Below are positions 1 to 5,589 of a stretch of 10,189 nucleotides of DNA, in pieces. Both the position numbers and the translations under genes were made by a program. A model generated the notes under the pieces. The model was not told the origin of the DNA, made no database searches, and saw nothing but the letters and a program-made list of their open reading frames with translations. Positions within the stretch are counted from its first letter, which is position 1, and each line of letters opens with the position of its first letter. This stretch comes from Clostridium_Z sp040797585 (GTDB lineage: Bacteria > Bacillota > Clostridia > Clostridiales > Clostridiaceae): positions 1 to 10,189 of the forward strand of contig NZ_JBFNEO010000096.1 in NCBI RefSeq assembly GCF_040797585.1, read 5' to 3'.

Positions 1-178
1 CAATAACCACTTCTTCATTATGTGCAGCTACAATAAGAGCAAAAGAATTTTTAGCTTCATGATTTCTTTTTTCCTTTTTCCTACGCAATCCAAATAAGGA
101 TAGTATTAAATAATAGGAAGTTAATAAAAATAAAGAAATCTGAAAAACAGCTGTTAACGTGAATATATAATTTCCCAT
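1..178 (-). CDS. Family 2 glycosyltransferase, N-terminal fragment (cut by window edge)
   Basis: The reading frame starts at ATG 178-176 and runs off the left edge, giving 59 residues. Residues about 5-31 (FTLTAVFQISLFLLTSYYLI and following) form one hydrophobic membrane segment. A basic stretch follows (RRKKEKR), then FALIVAAHNEEVVI, which matches the first beta strand and nucleotide-sugar binding loop of GT-A fold family 2 glycosyltransferases (the usual 'PAHNEE.VI' start). A single membrane helix directly before the GT2 domain is typical of membrane-bound, processive or polysaccharide-type enzymes of this family. The start is supported by an AGGAGG Shine-Dalgarno at 183-188, 4 nt upstream. 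The acceptor and sugar cannot be told from this fragment. The gene is divergent from the ABC exporter operon. Confidence 0.75.
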   Translation of the reverse strand, partial: MGNYIFTLTAVFQISLFLLTSYYLILSLFGLRRKKEKRNHEAKNSFALIVAAHNEEVVI

Positions 179-188
179 AATATCCTCC

Positions 189-207
189 TAAAGAAATTAT
201 TTCTTTA
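189..207. repeat. Perfect 19-bp palindrome beside the glycosyltransferase RBS
   Basis: TAAAGAAAT-T-ATTTCTTTA is a perfect inverted repeat with 9-bp arms and a 1-base centre. It directly abuts the AGGAGG Shine-Dalgarno (183-188) of the minus-strand glycosyltransferase gene. A 1-base centre is too short for an RNA hairpin loop, so if it is functional it is more likely a dimer-binding DNA operator. Because the DNA is so AT-rich, a repeat this long could arise by chance about once per 10 kb, so a function is only suggested. Confidence 0.35.
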
Positions 208-262
208 TTAAGTTTTTTATCCCCATTTTAACCTTAAGTTAAACTTCGTAAAATCCTTAAAC

Positions 263-271
263 AGTATACCA
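263..271 (-). promoter_or_regulatory. Extended -10 promoter for the glycosyltransferase gene
   Basis: On the minus strand the bases read TGG-TATACT, an extended -10 element (TGn before a near-consensus hexamer). No good -35 hexamer is seen 16-18 bp upstream, which is tolerated when the TGn extension is present. Transcription would start near 256 and give a 5' leader of about 80 nt containing the 189-207 palindrome. Confidence 0.5.
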
Positions 272-420
272 CAAAAAAAGATTTTAGGCGATATTTTAAT
301 AATTTTAATTTTTTTCAGAATCTTAACATTTTCAATATTTATAGTATTTGCCACATTTATAAAAATTAAAGTTTTTTCCTACAAGAAATTTTTAATCTTA
401 TTTCTATTATATGGGTTAGA

Positions 421-429
421 TGTTATAAT
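421..429 (+). promoter_or_regulatory. Extended -10 promoter for the bmrCD operon
   Basis: TGT-TATAAT is a consensus -10 hexamer with a TGn extension. The -35 position (about 401-406, TTTCTA) is weak. Transcription would start near 436, leaving a leader of only about 22 nt that carries the Shine-Dalgarno AGGAGG at 443-448. The leader is too short to hold a leader peptide or attenuator. Confidence 0.6.
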
Positions 430-457
430 ATCTTAAAAAGGAAGGAGGCTACACAAA

Positions 458-2203
458 ATGAAAAAACTAAAAGCTTTGTTTAAGTACACATTGATATTTA
501 AGAAAAGATATATCCTAGGTGTACTAATGCTAATGTTCATAGATTTTATGCAGTTAATTCCCCCTAAAATATTAGGTCTATTAACTGATAGCCTTTTAAA
601 GGGTAACTCGTCTCAAAATTATATATTAAAATATATATCATTGTTTATTATTGCCTCTATAATTATAGCTGTAGGACGTTTTATCTGGCGAGTACTTATA
701 GTTGGTACATCAAAGCATATAGAGTATGAAATGAGAAAGAGATATTTTTCTCATCTCCAAAAATTATCTGTAAGCTTTTATAATGAAAATAAAACTGGGG
801 ATTTAATGGCTTTAGCAACTAATGATTTAAACTCCGTAATAATGTCCTTAGGTTTTGGTATGGTTATGATAATAGATGCTATATTTTTGACTTCAATTAC
901 CATAATCACTATGCTATCTATAGATGTTAAACTTACATTCCTCTCCTTACTACCATTGCCTTTTATTTCCCTTATAGCCACAAAGTTCGGAAAAATAATT
1001 CATAAAAAGTTTATGATAGTACAAAAATCCTTTTCCACTCTAACTGAATTAGTCCAAGAAAATTTTTCTGGTATAAGAGTAATTAAATCTTTTGTTCAAG
1101 AAGAAAAAGAATTCGAAAAATTCACCAAAGAAAATTTTGATAACTTTAAAAAAAATATGGAATATTCAAAAATACAAGTTATAATGCAACCTTTAGTTGA
1201 ATTTATAGCTTCTCTAAGTTTTGTTCTTTTTATAGGTGTAGGTGGTTTATATGTAATATATGGTGACATTTCCCTTGGAGACTTTGTTGCCTTTAATATG
1301 TATATAGGACAACTTGTTTGGCCTATGATGGCTATAGGCTTTGTAATAAATGTGATCCAAAGGGGTTTTGCTTCTCTTGAAAGAATAGAGAATATTCTTA
1401 AAACAAAACCTGAAATTTATGATTCCCCTAAAGTTATAGATATAAACAGTATTAATGGAGATTTAGTCATAAATGATTTAACCTTTACCTACCCCGGAGC
1501 TAAAGTTCCCTCACTAAAAAATATTAATATCTCCATAAAAAAAGGTGAAACTTTAGGTATAATAGGACGAACTGGTGGTGGAAAAAGCACCCTAGTAAAC
1601 CTATTAGTTAGACTTTATAACATAGAAGACGGAAAAATATTTGTTAATGGTACAGATATAAATAAAATTCCATTATCTATTCTAAGAAAAAATATAGGTA
1701 TGGCTTCTGATCCTTTCCTATTTTCCTATAATATATCTGAAAATATAAACCTATCTAAGGATACCTTAAATATGAAGGATGTTATAAATGCCTCTAAAAA
1801 TGCTGATGTTTACAATAATATTATAGACTTCCCTAAAGGTTTTGATACCTTAGTTGGAGAACGTGGCGTTACATTATCTGGTGGACAAAAACAAAGGGTC
1901 TCCATAGCTAGAGCTTTGATTAAAGATCCAGAGATATTAATCTTAGATGATTGCCTCTCTGCTGTAGATGCTAAAACTGAAACTAAAATTCTAGAAAACC
2001 TTAAATCTATTATGAAAGGTAGAACTTCCATAATAATATCTCATAGAATATCTGCTATAAAAAATAGTCACAACATCATAGTATTAGATGAAGGAAGGAT
2101 AATTGAAGAAGGAACCCATGAAACTCTTATAAATAACAAAAGTCTATATAGTGAAATTTATAATAAGCAATTATTAGAAGAAAAAATAGATGAGGAGGTC
2201 TAG
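458..2203 (+). CDS. bmrC: Heterodimeric ABC multidrug exporter, BmrC/YheI-type subunit (degenerate ATP site)
   Basis: This is a half-size type IV (exporter-fold) ABC transporter of the inner membrane: six transmembrane helices (residues about 18-38, 57-80, 128-150, 155-177, 245-268, 275-300) followed by an ATPase domain from about 330. Visible motifs are A-loop Tyr345, Walker A GRTGGGKS (370-377), signature LSGGQ (473-477), Walker B ILILDD (493-498), D-loop SAVD (501-504) and switch His529. The catalytic Walker B glutamate is Asp498. This is the hallmark of the degenerate partner in heterodimeric exporters such as BmrCD, LmrCD and TM287/288, so it is normal here and not decay. The Q-loop is odd: it reads IGMASDPFLF, one residue shorter than the usual IGxVPQDPFLF and lacking the glutamine. 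The length (581 aa) fits B. subtilis BmrC (about 585). AGGAGG lies 9 nt before the ATG. The stop is 3 nt before bmrD, so the two are surely co-expressed. The substrate is unknown but is probably hydrophobic drugs. Confidence 0.88.
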   Translation: MKKLKALFKYTLIFKKRYILGVLMLMFIDFMQLIPPKILGLLTDSLLKGNSSQNYILKYISLFIIASIIIAVGRFIWRVLIVGTSKHIEYEMRKRYFSHLQKLSVSFYNENKTGDLMALATNDLNSVIMSLGFGMVMIIDAIFLTSITIITMLSIDVKLTFLSLLPLPFISLIATKFGKIIHKKFMIVQKSFSTLTELVQENFSGIRVIKSFVQEEKEFEKFTKENFDNFKKNMEYSKIQVIMQPLVEFIASLSFVLFIGVGGLYVIYGDISLGDFVAFNMYIGQLVWPMMAIGFVINVIQRGFASLERIENILKTKPEIYDSPKVIDINSINGDLVINDLTFTYPGAKVPSLKNINISIKKGETLGIIGRTGGGKSTLVNLLVRLYNIEDGKIFVNGTDINKIPLSILRKNIGMASDPFLFSYNISENINLSKDTLNMKDVINASKNADVYNNIIDFPKGFDTLVGERGVTLSGGQKQRVSIARALIKDPEILILDDCLSAVDAKTETKILENLKSIMKGRTSIIISHRISAIKNSHNIIVLDEGRIIEEGTHETLINNKSLYSEIYNKQLLEEKIDEEV

Positions 2204-2206
2204 GAT

Positions 2207-4228
2207 ATGGATAATTTCAATGATGATGATATTATTACAAAAGATTACGACTCAGATCTTATGAAAAGACTTCTTACCTTTGCAAAACCCTTTAAATGGA
2301 ATTTGTTACTTGTAATGCTCCTCATGATAATATCAACTATACTTCTTTTAGTTAGGCCTTCTATAATAAAAACTGCCATTGATGATGATATAAATGGATT
2401 TAAAAAACCTTATATAGAAGTTAATAAGGATGTAAAAAACTCAAGCTTAATAGGAGATAAATCTTTCATATCTAGTAAAGAATTTAAAGGAACCTATGAT
2501 GATGATAAGATATATTCCATGATATATTATGAAGAGGATATTTATCTTGTATATGGAAAAATAGATTACTCAGAAGAATTTTCTTTAGATACTAATAAAA
2601 TATATAAAAAACTTACAAGGGATGAAGTTAAATCTTTAAGATATAATGACATATCTTCTCTTAAACATATAGTTATTATATTACTTCTAACTTATTGTGT
2701 AGGCTTTGTAATTAATTATTTTCAAATGTATATACTTCAATTTACAGGCCAAAAGATTATTTATAATATACGTCAAAAACTATTTGTCCATTTAGAAAAT
2801 CTTAATCTTTCCTTCTTTGATAAAACCCCTGTAGGTAAGTTAGTTACTAGAATAACCAATGATGTTCAAACCCTTAATGAAATGTATACTGGAGTCCTTA
2901 TATATCTTCTTAAGGATATATTTATGTTAATTGGAATAATTATTGCTATGTTTATTTTAAATAAGAATTTGGCTCTAATATCCATAAGCACACTTCCATT
3001 AATTTTTATAGTGGCCTTATTATTTAAAAAATATGATAGAGATGCTTATAGAAAGGTTAGGTCTAGACTATCTAAGATAAACTCCTTCCTATCTGAAAAT
3101 ATTTCTGGGGTTAAGGTTGTGCAAATATATAATAAAGAAGATAAAAAATTTAAGGAGTTCGATGAAATAAACACCTCTTACAAAAAAGCAAGCCTTGATC
3201 AAACTGTAATATTTGCTATTTTTAGACCCTCTATAGAACTTCTATCCGCTTTTACCATGGCTCTTCTTATATGGTTTGGTGGTTTTAGAGTATTAGATAA
3301 CTCTATAGAATTTGGTGTGCTTTTTGCCTTTATAAATTATGTAACTATGTTTTTTCAGCCTATATTTGACATAACTGAAAAATACGATATTCTTCAGTCT
3401 GCTATGGCATCTGCTGAGAAAATCTTTAACATTTTAGATAATAATTCTATAATAAAAAATATAGACAATCCAAAAGAGGTAAAAAGGCTTATTGGAGAAA
3501 TCGAATTTAAAAACGTTTGGTTTGCATATAATGATGAAGATTGGATTTTAAGAGATGTAAGTTTTTCAATAAAACCTGGGGAAAAGATAGCTTTTGTAGG
3601 GGCCACTGGTGCAGGCAAAACCTCTATAATAAGCCTTATTACAAGACTTTATGATATACAAAAAGGAGAAATCTTAATTGATGGAATCAATATAAAACAT
3701 ATGAGAAAAGAAGATCTAAGACGTAATATAGCTACAGTACTTCAAGATGTATTCCTCTTTACTGGGGATATTAAAAGTAATGTAAGACTTAATAATAAGG
3801 ATATATCTGATGAAAAGGTTATAGAAGCCTGCAGATATGTAAATGCAAATCAGTTTATAGAAAAACTTCCTAACCAATATGATGATCCTGTAAATGAGAG
3901 GGGAACAACCTTCTCCCAAGGTGAAAGGCAACTAATAGCCTTTGCAAGATCCATAGCCTTTAATCCCCCTATTCTTGTCCTTGATGAGGCTACTTCTAAT
4001 ATCGATACAGAAACTGAAAGCCTAATACAGGATGCCTTATCTAGGATTACAGATAAAAGAACGACCATTGTAGTAGCTCACAGATTATCTACAATAAAAA
4101 ACTCTGATAAAATAATTGTTCTTCATAAGGGCAAGATAAAAGAGATGGGAACTCATGATGAGCTTTTATTAAAAGAAAAACTATACTATAATTTATATAA
4201 ACTTCAATATAGCGAAATGAAAATATAA
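2207..4228 (+). CDS. bmrD: Heterodimeric ABC multidrug exporter, BmrD/YheH-type subunit (catalytic site)
   Basis: This is the partner half-transporter in the cell membrane. Helices lie at about 32-56, 153-175, 229-250, 255-273, 341-363 and 368-388, and the ATPase domain runs from about 430. Motifs: A-loop Tyr441, Walker A GATGAGKT (465-472), Q-loop Gln513, Walker B ILVLDE with catalytic Glu594, D-loop SNID (597-600) and His625. The signature is FSQGE (569-573) instead of LSGGQ. This completes the expected asymmetry: the intact ATP site uses this subunit's Walker motifs with BmrC's LSGGQ, and the degenerate site uses BmrC's Asp498 with this FSQGE. Residues about 58-152, between helices 1 and 2, form a hydrophilic insert that should be extracellular, a known feature of BmrD-type subunits. 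The length of 673 aa matches B. subtilis BmrD. The Shine-Dalgarno AGGAGG (2193-2198) lies inside the end of bmrC, 8 nt before the ATG, suggesting translational coupling. A terminator follows 24 bp after the stop. Confidence 0.9.
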   Translation: MDNFNDDDIITKDYDSDLMKRLLTFAKPFKWNLLLVMLLMIISTILLLVRPSIIKTAIDDDINGFKKPYIEVNKDVKNSSLIGDKSFISSKEFKGTYDDDKIYSMIYYEEDIYLVYGKIDYSEEFSLDTNKIYKKLTRDEVKSLRYNDISSLKHIVIILLLTYCVGFVINYFQMYILQFTGQKIIYNIRQKLFVHLENLNLSFFDKTPVGKLVTRITNDVQTLNEMYTGVLIYLLKDIFMLIGIIIAMFILNKNLALISISTLPLIFIVALLFKKYDRDAYRKVRSRLSKINSFLSENISGVKVVQIYNKEDKKFKEFDEINTSYKKASLDQTVIFAIFRPSIELLSAFTMALLIWFGGFRVLDNSIEFGVLFAFINYVTMFFQPIFDITEKYDILQSAMASAEKIFNILDNNSIIKNIDNPKEVKRLIGEIEFKNVWFAYNDEDWILRDVSFSIKPGEKIAFVGATGAGKTSIISLITRLYDIQKGEILIDGINIKHMRKEDLRRNIATVLQDVFLFTGDIKSNVRLNNKDISDEKVIEACRYVNANQFIEKLPNQYDDPVNERGTTFSQGERQLIAFARSIAFNPPILVLDEATSNIDTETESLIQDALSRITDKRTTIVVAHRLSTIKNSDKIIVLHKGKIKEMGTHDELLLKEKLYYNLYKLQYSEMKI

Positions 4229-4252
4229 TATATTAATAATAAAAAGCATTTT

Positions 4253-4302
4253 AAAACACATAAAACCCTTCACTGAATAAGTCAAGGTTTTTATGTGTTT
4301 TT
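4253..4302. terminator. Bidirectional intrinsic terminator between convergent bmrD and arsR-like gene
   Basis: Arms 4253-4270 (AAAACACATAAAACCCTT) and 4284-4301 (AAGGTTTTTATGTGTTTT) pair over 18 positions with one mismatch. Three further inner base pairs (ACT/AGT) are possible inside the loop. The plus-strand side ends in a T run (4298-4302) and the minus-strand side ends in TTTT followed further on by a second T run. It can therefore stop transcripts from both sides of the strand switch. Confidence 0.75.
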
Positions 4303-4343
4303 AAGAATATTATTAACCAAAAGTTTATAATATTCTTATGAAC

Positions 4344-5393
4344 CTAAAGCTGAAGTTCCTTTTCTAATATTTTTATCATCTCTCTTAAAGTATCTTTATT
4401 TAAAGAGTAGTACATCTTTTTCCCCTCATATTTCTCATTTATAAGCTTATTCATTTTAAGTCCAGTGATATGATAGGATACTGTTGGAGTAGTTAAATTC
4501 AAATCATGGGCAAGTTCCTGACCATACTTAGATTCACTACTAATTAATTTTAAAAGCTTAAATCTACTTGGATCTGATAAATTTTTAATTACCTTCATTA
4601 ATTTCTCAAAGTTATTTTTCCCTCTAAAGTTTTCTATCATCTCTAAAGATTTATTTCCAAGATAAATATATGTATTATTATCTCTTCCAGTTACCCATGA
4701 AATATTAAATACATTAATGGAAATTAGATATATGTATACCCTATTGCAATATTTAAAATCATCAAAAGGAATTATATCATAGGTCTCTTTAAAACCTTCT
4801 ATTCCTCCAGATCTTATTAATTCTTCCAAGGTGTCTTTCCACTGATCTCCAAGAATTCTAAATCTCTCAATATACTTATTTAAAATTCTTTTGCATCTTT
4901 CAAGAAAGTTACACAATCTTTCCATAAATTCTAATGGATTTTCAATAGCCATCATGAGATTCCATTTAAACTCACCACTTATGGGCATATTTCTAAGTTC
5001 CTTTAAAACATCTTCTCTACTATTTAAAGATTTTCCTTCATAATCTCCTAGAGTATAATATAAGCTACTTAATATGCCATCTTCACTAAGACTTCTCATT
5101 TTATGTATTATCTCTTCAAAATTAAGTCCTATTATATTGTTTAGATTTAGTGAAAATATCTCCATGAGACTTAAATACTTTCCTTTAAATCCATCTTCAT
5201 GGCAGGTACAATAAAGCCTAAGTTCATCTTTATTTATACCCTTTGTCTTATTTATGAAGTCTACGGCCTTTTGTAGTTCTTTATCTTTCTTAAACTCATC
5301 ATCTCCTACTTTATTACTACTATTTTGTGCTGCAATTAATAAATTTTTTAAGTTTAAATAGTCTAAATTCTTATTATCTATCACATATTCCAA
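4344..5393 (-). CDS. ArsR-family winged-helix regulator with long N-terminal domain
   Basis: The protein has 349 residues. The C-terminal part (about 262-345) is a clear ArsR/SmtB winged helix: LSDPSRFKLLKLI (272-284) opens the domain, TTPTVSYHITGL (301-312) is the recognition helix, and EGKKMYYSLN (323-332) is the wing. Most ArsR proteins are only 90-120 aa and begin with this domain. Here about 260 residues of unrecognised, mostly helical sequence precede it and probably sense a ligand or mediate dimerisation. The recognition region lacks the ELCVCD metal site of arsenic sensors. A CTCH at 62-65 is the only clustered cysteine pair. The start is TTG at 5393, because GGGAGG at 5402-5407 sits 8 nt upstream and no ATG fits better. 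A promoter and palindrome just upstream suggest autorepression. The gene is convergent with bmrCD. Control of that exporter is possible, but no matching operator is seen there. Confidence 0.8.
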   Translation of the reverse strand: MEYVIDNKNLDYLNLKNLLIAAQNSSNKVGDDEFKKDKELQKAVDFINKTKGINKDELRLYCTCHEDGFKGKYLSLMEIFSLNLNNIIGLNFEEIIHKMRSLSEDGILSSLYYTLGDYEGKSLNSREDVLKELRNMPISGEFKWNLMMAIENPLEFMERLCNFLERCKRILNKYIERFRILGDQWKDTLEELIRSGGIEGFKETYDIIPFDDFKYCNRVYIYLISINVFNISWVTGRDNNTYIYLGNKSLEMIENFRGKNNFEKLMKVIKNLSDPSRFKLLKLISSESKYGQELAHDLNLTTPTVSYHITGLKMNKLINEKYEGKKMYYSLNKDTLREMIKILEKELQL

Positions 5394-5426
5394 AGCCTAG
5401 ACCTCCCTTCCAAATAGTTACTTCAA

Positions 5427-5441
5427 TCTTACATTGTAAGA
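5427..5441. promoter_or_regulatory. Palindromic operator candidate of the ArsR-like gene
   Basis: TCTTACA-T-TGTAAGA is a perfect 7+1+7 inverted repeat. It lies just downstream of the predicted -10 (5453-5458), around positions +5 to +20, where a repressor would block transcription. It is less AT-only than chance repeats in this DNA. An extra half-site TTGTAA occurs at 5514-5519, upstream of the -35. The obvious candidate ligand is the adjacent ArsR-type protein (autoregulation); this is inferred from position. Confidence 0.5.
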
Positions 5442-5452
5442 CTTAGTTAATC

Positions 5453-5481
5453 ATATAAGTATTTCCATTTCCAAAGTTCAA
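5453..5481 (-). promoter_or_regulatory. Sigma-A-type promoter of the ArsR-like gene
   Basis: On the minus strand, TTGAAC (5481-5476) is followed after 17 bp by TTATAT (5458-5453). The -35 is close to consensus and the -10 is moderate. The predicted start near 5447 gives a leader of about 53 nt that includes the palindrome and the Shine-Dalgarno. Confidence 0.45.
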
Positions 5482-5527
5482 GAAAAAGGAATAAACACTT
5501 ATAAAAGTTATATTGTAAAACAAAGCA

Positions 5528-5568
5528 ATAACTCTTAAATTCTATTCTAACTAGAACTTAAGAGTTAT
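5528..5568 (-). terminator. Intrinsic terminator downstream of the 834-aa gene
   Basis: Arms 5528-5544 (ATAACTCTTAAATTCTA) and 5552-5568 (TAGAACTTAAGAGTTAT) pair over 17 positions with one mismatch, leaving a 7-nt loop. It starts 21 nt after the stop codon. The minus-strand side continues as TGCTTTGTTTTAC, a moderate T-rich tail. It separates the 834-aa gene from the ArsR-like gene's own promoter, so the two are not one operon. Confidence 0.6.
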
Positions 5569-5589
5569 GTCTATAGATATTATTAAAGT

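Noticed and set aside
778..981. Small open frames antisense to the ABC genes (for example here, 1810-2031, 3394-3618, 3716-3931, 3850-4068)
   Set aside because: They mirror conserved, well-identified coding sequence on the other strand, resemble no family, and have no convincing start signals.
1946..1951. Walker B Asp-Asp in the first ABC subunit read as a disabled gene
   Set aside because: Asp in place of the catalytic Glu, together with a non-canonical FSQGE signature in the partner, is the normal asymmetry of BmrC/BmrD-type heterodimers.
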